Shown piece after piece: positions 1 through 8,598 of a stretch of DNA of 64,000 bases. Where the stretch lies: assembly GCF_001720465.1 (NCBI RefSeq), contig NZ_CP017113.1:2418001-2482000 (forward strand), written 5' to 3'. The translations under genes were made by a program, and so were the position numbers. The number at the start of each line of letters is the position of its first letter. The stretch's first letter is position 1. Origin of the DNA: Porphyrobacter sp. LM 6 (GTDB lineage Bacteria > Pseudomonadota > Alphaproteobacteria > Sphingomonadales > Sphingomonadaceae). The notes beneath the pieces were generated by a model. That model was given only the letters and a program-made list of their open reading frames with translations, searched no databases and was not told the DNA's origin.

Positions 1-1728
1 CGCCTTCACCCCGTTGGCGAATTCGATCTGCTCGACTTCGAGCACGCCGATCGGCCGCGCCGCTGCAACAGTGCCGGGCGCACCGACGGGCGGAAGATCG
101 GCAAAGGAAATGCTCTGCGCGGCAAGCCGGGCGCTGCCATCGACCACGGCCTCCTTGGTCAGCGCCATCCGCAGCGCCGGCACATCGGCCTCGCCCGCCG
201 TCGGCGTGACATAGACCGCGCGCGTCACCGTGCCTTCGAACAGGACCTGAGTGCGGGCCAGCACTTCCTTCGGATTGAGCCGTCCCTTCATGCCCCGGAA
301 CACCCCGAGCACCACATCGGGCGCGGCAACAGTCTCGCGGATATCGACCGCATTGACGAGGTTGTCGGCAAGGGTCGGGCCGGCCTGAACGCTTTCCTGT
401 TCGACCTGATTGGCGAAGACGACATCGAACTCGGCCACCTCGCGGTCGATTTCCTCCTGCGTCGGCGGGTTGGCGAGCGCATCGGCAATCACTGCGCGGA
501 CATCGGCCAGCGCGGCCTGCCAGTCGCCGGTGAGCGGCGCAAAGGTAACGAAGGTTGCATCGGTCGAGCGCGAGACATCATCCTGCTGGACCTGCGCGTA
601 GAGGAAGCTGCCGCCGCCGCGGGCGCGGGATTCGAGCCGCCGGTTGATGATCGCCTGCGCCACCGCATCGATCAGCAAGCCCTCGTTATAGGCAATCGTA
701 TCATTGACCGGCCGCCATGGGCGCATCACCGCATAGGTCAGGCTGCGCGGCAGATCGGTTTCGACCCCTACCGCCAACTCGCCAATCGGTGCGGCAGGGC
801 CAGCCGAAACAGGCGCGCCAGCGGGGGCGACGGGATCGCCGAAGCCGGGCGCAACGCCGGGCTTGCCGGTGCCCTTCCAGTCGCCGAACCACTGTTCGAC
901 AAGGCCGGCCAGCACCATCGGATCGGCATCGCCTGCGACGACAATCACGGTGTTTTCCGGACGATACCAGCGATCGTAAAACGCCTTGACCGCCTTGCCG
1001 CTCGCTGCCTTGAGCGTCTCGTCGGTGCCGATCGGATTGCGCACGGCAAGGCGCTGACCGGCAAAGAAGGTCTTGCGGGTCAGATCCGCCATGCGCTCGC
1101 CCGCGCCGCCGCGCTCACGCTTTTCAGCGAGCACGATCGGGCGTTCGGCAGCGACATTGGAATCATTGATCACCGGCTCGCGGATCATGCCTGAAAGCAG
1201 CTTGAAGCTCTCCGACAGCTTGGCGCGGTCGATATTGGGAATGTCGAGCTTGTAGACGGTGTGGGTCGGGCTGGTCTCGGCATTGGCATCGCTACCGAAC
1301 GTGGCGCCGAGCCGCTGCCACGCGGAAATCGCTTCGGCCTGCCCGAGATACTTGCTCTCGCGGAACAGCATATGTTCGAGCAGGTGCGCGTAGCCCTGTT
1401 CGCTGTCGGTTTCGTACATCGATCCGGCATCGATCCGCACCCGGATCGCCACCTGACGCGGCGGCACACCGTTGCGACGCACGGCGTAGCGCAGGCCGTT
1501 CTTCATCTGACCGAACAACCATTGCTCATCGACCGGAACATCCGAGCCGCGATAGAGCCAGGCCTCTTCCTTGCTTTGCAGCGCACGCGGTGTCGGGATC
1601 GGTGCCTCTGCCGGTGCGGCAGCCGCTGGCCTCGGCGTTGTCGCCTGCTGGGCGAGCACCGGCTGCAGCAGCACAGCAGGGGCGAGAAGGACTACGAGCG
1701 TGCGGCCAGCGCGGGAGAACAACGTCAT
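1..1728 (-). CDS. M16 family zinc metallopeptidase, 3' end cut off by the window
   Basis: Reads on the minus strand from ATG at 1728 to the window edge without a stop: 576 codons of a protein that in this family is often about 900–950 residues. Residues 1–26 form a signal peptide (charged start, Leu/Val core, LAQQ cleavage region), so it is exported. The inverted zinc motif HLLEH lies at 115–119 and the likely third ligand, Glu195, about 76 residues further on, the pitrilysin/insulinase spacing. A second M16-type domain begins before the edge. M16 enzymes degrade peptides within a clam-shell chamber; the substrate here is unknown. Starts 102 bases from the divergent Nfu gene. Confidence 0.88.
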   Translation of the reverse strand, partial: MTLFSRAGRTLVVLLAPAVLLQPVLAQQATTPRPAAAAPAEAPIPTPRALQSKEEAWLYRGSDVPVDEQWLFGQMKNGLRYAVRRNGVPPRQVAIRVRIDAGSMYETDSEQGYAHLLEHMLFRESKYLGQAEAISAWQRLGATFGSDANAETSPTHTVYKLDIPNIDRAKLSESFKLLSGMIREPVINDSNVAAERPIVLAEKRERGGAGERMADLTRKTFFAGQRLAVRNPIGTDETLKAASGKAVKAFYDRWYRPENTVIVVAGDADPMVLAGLVEQWFGDWKGTGKPGVAPGFGDPVAPAGAPVSAGPAAPIGELAVGVETDLPRSLTYAVMRPWRPVNDTIAYNEGLLIDAVAQAIINRRLESRARGGGSFLYAQVQQDDVSRSTDATFVTFAPLTGDWQAALADVRAVIADALANPPTQEEIDREVAEFDVVFANQVEQESVQAGPTLADNLVNAVDIRETVAAPDVVLGVFRGMKGRLNPKEVLARTQVLFEGTVTRAVYVTPTAGEADVPALRMALTKEAVVDGSARLAAQSISFADLPPVGAPGTVAAARPIGVLEVEQIEFANGVKA

Positions 1729-1829
1729 AACGCGGCTTATAGGGCGGCTAAGTCTGAAGCGATAGTGAATGGTTGGGCGCAGGCATTGCGCCCTTGTCGC
1801 TTGCGTCCCCGACCCCTAGATGGACTGTC

Positions 1830-2411
1830 ATGTTCATCGAAACCGAAACCACGCCCAATCCTGCGGCGCTCAAGTTCCTGCCGGGCCAGACCGTGATGGC
1901 CGCCGGCACCCGCGAATTCGCCACCCCCGAGGCAGCCGAAGCGAGCCCGCTCGCGCAGGCGATCTTCGACACGGGCGAGGTCGTGAACGTGTTCTTCGGC
2001 GCGGACTTCGTCAGCGTCACCGCTGCGCCGGGTGCCGACTGGAGCGCCTTGAAGCCGCAGGTGATCGCCATCCTGCTCGATCACTTCGTTTCCGAAGCGC
2101 CGCTGTTCACTCCCGGCACCGCGAGCGGCATCGCCGTTCCCCCGCCCGAGGAAGACCTTGCGGTCGAAGAACGCCCCGAGGACGCCGAAGTCATCGCCGC
2201 GATCAACGAATTGCTCGAAACCCGCGTACGCCCTGCCGTGGCGGGTGACGGCGGTGATATCGCCTATCGCGGCTTCCGCGACGGCGTGGTCTATCTGACT
2301 CTGCAAGGCTCGTGCTCGGGCTGCCCGTCGAGCACCGCCACGCTCAAGCACGGCATCGAAGGCCTGCTCAAGCACTACGTCCCCGAAGTGACCGAAGTGC
2401 GCGCCGCATGA
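1830..2411 (+). CDS. Nfu-type iron–sulfur cluster carrier (NFU1-like)
   Basis: 193-residue Fe-S scaffold/carrier. An N-terminal Nfu domain (about 1–90, beginning MFIETETTPNPAALKF) is followed by an acidic linker and a C-terminal NifU-like domain (about 115–190) with the cluster-binding CSGC at 162–165. This two-domain layout is the mitochondrial NFU1/alphaproteobacterial form, which passes 4Fe-4S clusters to target enzymes in the cytoplasm. ATG at 1830 starts the conserved Nfu N-domain; an in-frame start at 1773 would add unconserved residues. The stop overlaps the next start in an ATGA, so the two genes are probably translated together. Confidence 0.93.
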   Translation: MFIETETTPNPAALKFLPGQTVMAAGTREFATPEAAEASPLAQAIFDTGEVVNVFFGADFVSVTAAPGADWSALKPQVIAILLDHFVSEAPLFTPGTASGIAVPPPEEDLAVEERPEDAEVIAAINELLETRVRPAVAGDGGDIAYRGFRDGVVYLTLQGSCSGCPSSTATLKHGIEGLLKHYVPEVTEVRAA

Positions 2412-3016
2412 CCATGCAATTTCATGACCACACGCTCTCGCCCGAGGCGCTGGCGCAACTGTTCACCGAGGCACGCAGCTACAACGGTTGGCTCGACAAG
2501 CCGGTGTCGGACGAACAGCTGCACGCCATCTGGAACCTCGTGAAGATGGCCCCGACCTCGGCCAATATGCAGCCCGCGCGGATCGTGTGGGTCAAATCGG
2601 CAGACGCCAAGGCGAAGCTTGCCGCCTGCGTCATGGAAGGCAACAAGGCCAAGGTGCTCGGTGCGCCCGTCACCGCGGTGATCGGCTACGACATCGATTT
2701 TCACGAGGAACTGCCCTGGCTGTTCCCGCATACCGATGCCAAGAGCTGGTTCGAAGGCAACGAAGCCGGGCGTGAGGAAGGGGCGTTCCGCAACTCCTCG
2801 CTGCAAGGCGCCTATCTGATGCTCGCCGCGCGCGCGCTGGGGCTGGATTGCGGGCCGATGTCGGGCTTTGATCCTGCCGCCGTCAACGCTGCCTTCTTTG
2901 CCGATGAGCCGCGCCACCGGGTCAATTTCATCTGCTCGGTCGGCTATGGTGATCCGGCGAGCATCTTCGATCGCTCGCCCCGCCCCGATTTCGACCGCTT
3001 CAACCGCATCGCCTGA
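2408..3016 (+). CDS. rutE: RutE/HadB-type nitroreductase-family protein (probable malonic semialdehyde reductase)
   Basis: 202-residue FMN-dependent nitroreductase-fold protein. The sequence around KMAPTSANMQPARIVWV (about 45–62) and the glycine-rich C-terminal SVGYGDP match the RutE/HadB subgroup, which reduces malonic semialdehyde or related aldehydes in pyrimidine breakdown and detoxification. No other rut genes are nearby, so the physiological substrate is uncertain and 'nitroreductase family' is the safe call. The start overlaps the stop of the Nfu gene by four bases. A gap of about 50 bases separates it from tsaB. Confidence 0.85.
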   Translation: MTMQFHDHTLSPEALAQLFTEARSYNGWLDKPVSDEQLHAIWNLVKMAPTSANMQPARIVWVKSADAKAKLAACVMEGNKAKVLGAPVTAVIGYDIDFHEELPWLFPHTDAKSWFEGNEAGREEGAFRNSSLQGAYLMLAARALGLDCGPMSGFDPAAVNAAFFADEPRHRVNFICSVGYGDPASIFDRSPRPDFDRFNRIA

Positions 3017-3066
3017 CGCGCGCATCGCGCTTGCACCCGCCCCCGCACTGAGGCAGGGCGGACGCG

Positions 3067-3693
3067 ATGCGGACCCTTGCCATCGAAACCGCCTACGAAG
3101 CGTGCAGCATCGCCCTTGTCGAGGGCAATGGGCTGATCGCGCATGATCACCGCGTGATCGGTCGCGGCCATGCCGAGGCGCTGGTGCCGATGATCGGCGC
3201 GCTGCCGGGGAAGGGACGCGCGGATCGCATTCTGGTCTCGCTCGGCCCGGGCAGCTTCACCGGCGTGCGGATCGGCCTAGCCACGGCGCGCGCGCTCGGC
3301 TTTGCGTGGGGCACCGAGGTGCTCGGCTACCCGACCCTTGATCTGGTGGCGGCGATGGCCCGCGCGCAGCATCCCGCCAGTGCGATCACCGTGTGCATGA
3401 ACGGCGGCCACGGCGAATGGTTCGTGCAGGATTTTGAGGACGCGAAGCCCGGCAACGCCCTGCGCTCGCTCACCCCGGCACAGGCGCAGACCGCGGGAGC
3501 ACAGGCGGTGATTGCCGGCAACCGCGCGGAGGAATTTACCGGAATGCTCGGTGGTGACCGGACAGCCATCGCGCTGCTTCCCGATGCCGCGCTGGTGCGA
3601 CTGGTGCCCGAGCAACTTCTCACCCGCGACCTCGCGCCGATTTATGGCCGCGGTGCCGATGCCACCCCGATGGCCGAGCGTAACCAGGCATGA
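3067..3693 (+). CDS. tsaB: tRNA threonylcarbamoyladenosine biosynthesis protein TsaB
   Basis: 208-residue ASKHA-fold protein, the partner and activator of TsaD in making t6A37 on ANN-decoding tRNAs in the cytoplasm. It opens with MRTLAIETAYEACSIAL and carries the family signature LGPGSFTGVRIGLATARALG at about 59–78. Length is slightly short of the E. coli protein but usual for alphaproteobacteria. The stop overlaps the rimI start (ATGA at 3690–3693), the common tsaB–rimI pairing. Confidence 0.95.
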   Translation: MRTLAIETAYEACSIALVEGNGLIAHDHRVIGRGHAEALVPMIGALPGKGRADRILVSLGPGSFTGVRIGLATARALGFAWGTEVLGYPTLDLVAAMARAQHPASAITVCMNGGHGEWFVQDFEDAKPGNALRSLTPAQAQTAGAQAVIAGNRAEEFTGMLGGDRTAIALLPDAALVRLVPEQLLTRDLAPIYGRGADATPMAERNQA

Positions 3694-4163
3694 CAGCGCG
3701 CGCCGACACCATCGACCGGATCATGGCGGTGATGACTGCCGCCTTTGACCCGGCCTATGGCGAGGCGTGGAACCGGCGACAGGTCAGCGATGCGTTGACC
3801 ATGCCCAGCACGCAGGCACTGGTGATCGATGCCGAAGGCCGTCTGATCCCCGATGAAGACCCCGCAGCGATCCCGGCCGGCTTCGTCCTCAGCCGCCACG
3901 TGCTCGACGAAGAGGAGTTGCTGCTCATCGCGGTCGCCCCGGAGGCACGGCGGCGCGGGATCGGTGCAGCCCTGATCGAACACCTGTTCGCCGCCGCGCG
4001 CGGCCGCGGTATCACCCGCATCTTCCTCGAAATGCGGCGCGGCAATCCGGCGATCCACCTCTATCTGAAGTTCGGCTTCGAACCGATTGGCGAGCGGCGT
4101 AACTATTATCGCATGGAAAATGGCGAAAGAATCGATGCGATTACTTTCGGTCGCACGATTTGA
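3690..4163 (+). CDS. rimI: Ribosomal protein S18-alanine N-acetyltransferase RimI
   Basis: 157-residue GNAT-fold acetyltransferase. The acetyl-CoA loop EARRRGIGAALIEHL (about 88–102) and the following strand with FLEMRRGNPAIHLYLKFGF are typical of RimI. In E. coli it acetylates the N-terminal alanine of S18; alphaproteobacterial members may have wider targets. Translationally coupled to tsaB by a 4-base overlap. No terminator is evident in the 116 bases before the MucR gene. Confidence 0.9.
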   Translation: MTARADTIDRIMAVMTAAFDPAYGEAWNRRQVSDALTMPSTQALVIDAEGRLIPDEDPAAIPAGFVLSRHVLDEEELLLIAVAPEARRRGIGAALIEHLFAAARGRGITRIFLEMRRGNPAIHLYLKFGFEPIGERRNYYRMENGERIDAITFGRTI

Positions 4164-4279
4164 TTTGAAACCGGTCGCCACACGACTGGTTCATTGCGAA
4201 GCAAACGAGTTGCCATTTCCCCGGCTTTGCCCCAAGGGCCAATAACCGTCGCACAATGAACGACGAAACCGAGGCTCGC

Positions 4280-4723
4280 ATGCAACAACCGGAATTCGAA
4301 ATGAAAGAAACGCTTATTACGCTGACCAGCGATATTGTCGCTGCGCACGTCAGCAACAATGATGTGGCAGTCGCCGATCTTCCTGGCCTTATCACCAACG
4401 TCTACAACGCCCTCGCCAATCTTGGCGAGACGGTCGTGGTCGAGGAAGCCAAGCCGCAGCCGGCGGTGGCTATCCGCAATTCGGTGAAGCCGGATTACAT
4501 CGTGTGCCTTGAAGACGGCAAGAAGCTCAAGATGCTCAAGCGCTACCTGCGCACCAATTACGACATGTCGCCCGAAGATTACCGCGCCCGCTGGGGCCTG
4601 CCGGCCGACTATCCGATGGTTGCCCCCAACTACGCCGAAACGCGCCGCGATCTTGCCAAGAAGATCGGTCTGGGCCGCAAGCCCGGCACCGTCGTCCGCA
4701 AGGGCCGCGCCAAGAAGGCCTGA
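4280..4723 (+). CDS. mucR: MucR/Ros family transcriptional regulator with degenerate zinc ligands
   Basis: 147-residue regulator starting at ATG 4280, chosen because GAGG lies five bases upstream; ATG 4256 would add eight residues and has no clear ribosome site. The N-terminal helix (ETLITLTSDIVAAHVSNN) is the oligomerisation part of MucR/Ros; the C-terminal half is the DNA-binding domain with the near-invariant WGLPADYPMVAPNYAE. In Ros-type fingers Cys, Asp and two His bind zinc. Here Cys76 and Asp79 remain, but the first His position is Tyr89 and the second falls in TNY (residues 92–94). Such proteins act as broad H-NS-like silencers in alphaproteobacteria. The Lys-rich tail supports nucleic-acid binding. 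Confidence 0.92.
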   Translation: MQQPEFEMKETLITLTSDIVAAHVSNNDVAVADLPGLITNVYNALANLGETVVVEEAKPQPAVAIRNSVKPDYIVCLEDGKKLKMLKRYLRTNYDMSPEDYRARWGLPADYPMVAPNYAETRRDLAKKIGLGRKPGTVVRKGRAKKA

Positions 4724-4772
4724 TCCCGGCGCGCCGTTCGCCTGTTGAGAGGGCGGTCGGCCCGCTTGAGCA

Positions 4773-4808
4773 AGCAGCCTCGTCCCTGTAGGGATGAGGC
4801 TGCTTTGC
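4773..4808 (+). terminator. Rho-independent terminator of the mucR transcript
   Basis: A 14-bp stem (4773–4786 with 4791–4804, one G·U pair) around the loop TGTA is followed by a short T tract. It lies 50 bases after the mucR stop and just before the fur-family gene, so it probably ends the mucR transcript. Confidence 0.75.
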
Positions 4809-4848
4809 TGTAATGACGTCGTATCCCGTGGCGGGCGCGCGTGTGGCG

Positions 4849-5283
4849 ATGGAGCTATCCTTGACCCAGAAGATCGATCTCGAACAACTTTGCGCCGAGA
4901 AAGGCCTCAGGATCACCGAACAGCGCCGGGTGATCGCGAAGGTGCTGTCGGAAAGCGACGATCACCCCGATGTCGAACTGCTGCACAGCCGTGCCGCTGC
5001 GGTCGACCCGCGCATCTCGATTGCGACCGTCTATCGCACCGTGCGCCTGTTCGAAGAGGCCGGCATCCTCGATCGCCACGATTTCGGCGATGGCCGCTCG
5101 CGCTACGAACCCGTGCCCGAAGCGCACCACGATCACCTGATCGATGTCGAAACCGGCAAGGTCGTCGAATTCGTCGATCCGGAAGTCGAGGCATTGCAAC
5201 GCCAGATTGCCGAGCGGCTGGGCTACCGGCTGGTCGATCACCGCATGGAACTCTACGGCGTGCGCCTGTCGCGCAATGACTGA
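4849..5283 (+). CDS. fur: Fur family metal-responsive transcriptional regulator lacking CXXC zinc pairs
   Basis: 144 residues: winged-helix DNA-binding domain (about 10–88, with ISIATVYRTVRLFEEAGI) and dimerisation domain with the regulatory metal site HHDH at 93–96. Classical Fur has two CXXC pairs for structural zinc. Here the corresponding segment reads HHDHLIDVETGKVVEF and the only cysteine is Cys15, so that site is absent, as in the alphaproteobacterial Fur/Mur branch, which may sense iron or manganese. ATG 4849 begins at the conserved segment; ATG 4813 is possible but would sit at the foot of the preceding terminator. The plsC start overlaps its last codons by 8 nt. Confidence 0.9.
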   Translation: MELSLTQKIDLEQLCAEKGLRITEQRRVIAKVLSESDDHPDVELLHSRAAAVDPRISIATVYRTVRLFEEAGILDRHDFGDGRSRYEPVPEAHHDHLIDVETGKVVEFVDPEVEALQRQIAERLGYRLVDHRMELYGVRLSRND

Positions 5284-6142
5284 CGCCGAACTGCGCGAGG
5301 CAGCAGCGCGGGGCGAAAGCACGCCGCTGACCGCAATCGGATGGGCGTACCTGATCACGCGGGCGCTGGCGCTGGTGGCGCTGATCGCGATCTTCGTGCC
5401 GCTGCACTACCTCTACCGGGTGTTCGCCTATGGCTCGCCCTTCCCGATGCTGTTCCTGCGCTATGCCGCGAGGGTCTGCGGGGCGCGGGTCGAGGTGATC
5501 GGCACGCACCTGAAACGCGATGTGTTTTACGTCGCCAACCACCTTTCGTGGGTCGACATCCTCGCGCTGGCAGGCGCAAGCGGCACCGCCTTTGTCGCAA
5601 AGGCCGAACTGGCCGATGCCCCGGTGGTCGGCTGGCTTGCAAGCCTCAACCGCACCGTCTTCGTCAAGCGCGAACACCGCATGGGCGTGGCCGAGCAGAT
5701 CAATGCGCTGAAGGATGCGCTGGTCGATAACTGGTCGGTGACGGTGTTCCCAGAAGGCACCACCACCGACGGGCAATCGCTGCTGCCGTTCAAGACTTCG
5801 ATGCTCTCGGTGCTCGAACCGCCCCCGCCGAGCGTGCTGGTGCAGCCGGTGATCCTGGATTACGGCCCCGTGGCCGAATGGATCGGATGGATCGGGGTCG
5901 AGAGCGGAATCAACAACGCCAAGCGTGTGCTTTCACGTCCGGGCAGCTTCAAGCTGCGGCTACATTTCCTCGAGCCTTTCTCGCCCGAGGAGTTTCCGGG
6001 CCGCAAGAAAATCGGCCAGGAATCGCGCCGCCGGATCGAGGAAGCGCTGGTCGAGATCCTCGGCAAGCCGCTGCGTCCCTTCGCGCACGCCGTTGGCCCG
6101 GTGCGCTACGAACCCAAGGTCGAGGATCAGGCGGCGGATTAA
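5276..6142 (+). CDS. plsC: 1-acyl-sn-glycerol-3-phosphate acyltransferase PlsC
   Basis: 288 residues. A membrane segment at about 20–42 anchors it to the inner membrane. The acyltransferase motifs NHLSWVD (88–94, catalytic His89 and Asp94) and FPEGT (158–162) are intact. It adds the second acyl chain to lysophosphatidic acid, downstream of the PlsX/PlsY step. The start at 5276 overlaps the fur-family stop. The 3' end overlaps the convergent LysR gene by four bases, so there is no room for a separate terminator. Confidence 0.93.
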   Translation: MTDAELREAAARGESTPLTAIGWAYLITRALALVALIAIFVPLHYLYRVFAYGSPFPMLFLRYAARVCGARVEVIGTHLKRDVFYVANHLSWVDILALAGASGTAFVAKAELADAPVVGWLASLNRTVFVKREHRMGVAEQINALKDALVDNWSVTVFPEGTTTDGQSLLPFKTSMLSVLEPPPPSVLVQPVILDYGPVAEWIGWIGVESGINNAKRVLSRPGSFKLRLHFLEPFSPEEFPGRKKIGQESRRRIEEALVEILGKPLRPFAHAVGPVRYEPKVEDQAAD

Positions 6143-7023
6143 AGCCCAGCGCGCACCAGCCAGTCGTGGAAGATCCGCACCGGGCGGCTTTCCAGCGCGA
6201 CGGGCTTGCATACGAACCAGTAGCTATAGGGGCTCTCCACCGGTGGTCCGGGGAGATTGGTGAGGCGGTTGTCGTTGGCGCGGCGCAGGTGATCATCGTG
6301 CATGATCGCGATGCCCAGCCCCTGCGCGGCAGCTTCAAGCATCAGTGCGCCCGAATCGTAATGGTCGATCGCCGCCGGGTCCATCTGCTCGAGCCCATTG
6401 GCCTTCTTCCAGGCGACGAAGCTTTCGGGCAGCTCGTTGTGGATCAGGAAGGTCTGCTTGGTCATCGCCTCTGGGGTGATGTCGGGGCCGATGGCGCGGG
6501 CCGTGTCCTTCGAACAAATCGCGTGGACGAGATTGTGGTCGAGCCGCACTGCATGCAGCCCGCTCGCCGGCCCGCGTGACAGGATGATCGCGGCGTCGAG
6601 CGTATCGCCCACCCGGTCTTCGAGATGCGGCGCAGTGTCGATATCGATGTGCAGCAGCGGGTGGCGCTTGCGCAGCTCGCCGAGACGCGGAAACAGGCGC
6701 TGGCTGCCGAACATCGGCAGCACGCCGAGGCGCAGGCGCAGCAGCGCGATATTGTCCGACTGGCTTTCCACCGCGCGGGCGAGCGCCTCCATGTGCGGGT
6801 TCACCGCTTCGTAGAACGCCTGCCCTTCGTCGGTCAGTTGCATCGACTGGCGGGCGCGGGTGAACAGCTTCTTACCGACGAACTCTTCGAGATTGCTGAT
6901 CCGCCGCGACAGGGCCGAAGGGCTGAGGCCGATCTCCTCCGCCGCCGCGCGGGCCGAGCCGAGACGCACGGTTCGCATGAACGCTTCAAGCGCGCGCAGA
7001 GGGGGCAGGCGACGAACAGGCAT
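6139..7023 (-). CDS. LysR family transcriptional regulator (GcvA-like)
   Basis: 294 residues. An N-terminal winged helix-turn-helix (about 6–65; RLPPLRALEAFMRTV, LSPSALSRRISNLEEFVG) is followed by a periplasmic-binding-like effector domain. The N-terminal pattern resembles the GcvA group. No adjacent divergent target gene is present: its neighbour upstream is corC on the same strand and its 3' end meets plsC. The regulated genes and effector cannot be told from the sequence. Confidence 0.9.
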   Translation of the reverse strand: MPVRRLPPLRALEAFMRTVRLGSARAAAEEIGLSPSALSRRISNLEEFVGKKLFTRARQSMQLTDEGQAFYEAVNPHMEALARAVESQSDNIALLRLRLGVLPMFGSQRLFPRLGELRKRHPLLHIDIDTAPHLEDRVGDTLDAAIILSRGPASGLHAVRLDHNLVHAICSKDTARAIGPDITPEAMTKQTFLIHNELPESFVAWKKANGLEQMDPAAIDHYDSGALMLEAAAQGLGIAIMHDDHLRRANDNRLTNLPGPPVESPYSYWFVCKPVALESRPVRIFHDWLVRAGL

Positions 7024-7116
7024 GGCAAAACTCCTTGGTCGCGGGAGATACGCGCCAAAAGCATTTTGGATGCAAAAAATCGAAGAAAAAATGCGCCCCT
7101 GCTTGTGGCGTTGCAG

Positions 7117-8046
7117 CTACTGCACGTCCTCTTCCGGCGTCGGCGGGTGCAGACGCAGGCGGGTCACGTGGGTTTCATCGCCCGCTGTCACTTCGATCCG
7201 CCAGCCGCTCGGGTGTTCGAGCACCGTGCCGACCGCAGGCACCGCCTCGGCCAGCACAAAGGCCAGGCCGCCCAGCGTATCGACCGCTTCCTCGACTTCG
7301 GCGAGGCGCGGATCGACCAGTTCGGCGACGTCGTCGAGCTCAGCACGCGCGTCGCAATCCCACATGCCCTCGCCGATCGGCACGATCAGCGCTTCGGGGG
7401 CTTCGTCATGCTCGTCCTCGATCTCGCCGACGATCTCTTCGACCAAATCCTCGATCGTGATGAGGCCGTCAGTGCCGGAAAATTCGTCGAGGACGATCGC
7501 AAGGTGCACGCGGTTGGCGCGCATGTCGGCCAGCACATCGAGCGCACCGCGCGCCTGCGGCACGTAGAGCGGCTGGCGCATCAGTGTCGTCCAGTCCTCG
7601 GGCGGCAGGGTGCCATTGGCGAGGAACGGGAACACATCCTTGATGTGGATCATCCCGATCACGGAATCGAGCGTCTCGCGGTAGACCGGCATGCGCGAAT
7701 GGCCGTGTTCGGAGAAGGCGGCGACCATCTCCTCCCAGCTGATCGAGGCTTCGACCGCGATGATCTCGCCGCGCGGCACGGCCACGTCATCGGCATCATG
7801 TTCGGAGAAATGGAGCAGATTGCGCAGCATCTCGCGCTCGGCCCGCGACAGATCGCCGCCAGCCGCAGCGCTATCCTCGCTGCCCGAAGCGCTGTTTTCG
7901 TCCTCGTGCTCGTCGATGGCTTCCTCGAGCTGTTCGCGAAGGGAGCGCGCCCCTTCGAGCCCGAGCATTTTGCGCAAGGCAGGCCAAAGCCCGCTGCTAC
8001 TGTCCGCGTCTCCCGATTGAGGCGCGGAGGAATGGGAATCGGCCAT
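7117..8046 (-). CDS. CorC/HlyC-type CBS-pair protein
   Basis: 309 residues without membrane segments: an acidic N-terminal region, two CBS domains (about 75–200; SRMPVYRETLDSVIGMIHIKD and AIVLDEFSGTDGLITIEDLVEE) and a C-terminal CorC_HlyC domain (about 215–300). The family is linked to magnesium/cobalt efflux and binds adenine nucleotides through the CBS pair; 'hemolysin' names are historical. It lies directly after ybeY, the usual phoH–ybeY–corC order. In many alphaproteobacteria lnt follows; here the next gene is a LysR regulator. Confidence 0.9.
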   Translation of the reverse strand: MADSHSSAPQSGDADSSSGLWPALRKMLGLEGARSLREQLEEAIDEHEDENSASGSEDSAAAGGDLSRAEREMLRNLLHFSEHDADDVAVPRGEIIAVEASISWEEMVAAFSEHGHSRMPVYRETLDSVIGMIHIKDVFPFLANGTLPPEDWTTLMRQPLYVPQARGALDVLADMRANRVHLAIVLDEFSGTDGLITIEDLVEEIVGEIEDEHDEAPEALIVPIGEGMWDCDARAELDDVAELVDPRLAEVEEAVDTLGGLAFVLAEAVPAVGTVLEHPSGWRIEVTAGDETHVTRLRLHPPTPEEDVQ

Positions 8047-8063
8047 GGCCTTCGATTGGGCTC

Positions 8064-8552
8064 CTAGTGGTTTCCATCGCCATATGGGTCAGCGATGCCC
8101 AGTTTGGCAAGTATCGCGGTCTCCAGCGCCTCCATCGCCTCGGCCTGTTCGTCGCTGTCGACATGGTCGTGACCGGCAAGGTGGAGGAGCCCGTGGACGA
8201 TCAGATGGGTCGCATGGGCCTCAAGCGTGACGCCCTTTTCCGCCGCCTCGCGGGCGCAGGTTGCATAGGCAAGCGCGATATCGCCGAGCATTTCGGGCGG
8301 GCCATCTGGAGTGAGGTCTTCGAGTTCCTCGCGCTCCAGCATCGGGAAAGAGAGCACATTGGTCGGCTTGTCGCGCTGCCGCCATTCGCGATTGAGCGCG
8401 TGGACTTCATCGTCCGAGGTGAACAGCACGCTGGCGACGAGGCGCGGGTTGGCGAGCAGCCGCTCGCCCTCCCCTGCCGCAGCCGCCGCGCGGGTCGCCA
8501 AAGCGTCCCAATCGCCTTCGGGCCAATCTTCGATGTCGATATCGAGTTGCAT
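8064..8552 (-). CDS. ybeY: Endoribonuclease YbeY
   Basis: 162-residue single-strand endoribonuclease needed for 16S rRNA 3' end maturation and ribosome quality control. The zinc motif HGLLHLAGHDH occupies 120–130 (ligands His120, His124, His130). The start at 8552 gives MQLDIDIEDW, a usual YbeY beginning; a longer frame to 8870 runs back into the neighbouring orphan and is rejected. corC follows after 17 bases. The gene normally adjoins phoH, but here one orphan lies between them. Confidence 0.94.
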   Translation of the reverse strand: MQLDIDIEDWPEGDWDALATRAAAAAGEGERLLANPRLVASVLFTSDDEVHALNREWRQRDKPTNVLSFPMLEREELEDLTPDGPPEMLGDIALAYATCAREAAEKGVTLEAHATHLIVHGLLHLAGHDHVDSDEQAEAMEALETAILAKLGIADPYGDGNH

Positions 8553-8598
8553 AAGGGGTGGCTTGGTCCCGGATTGCGGCCCATGCAAGCTCTTGCGG

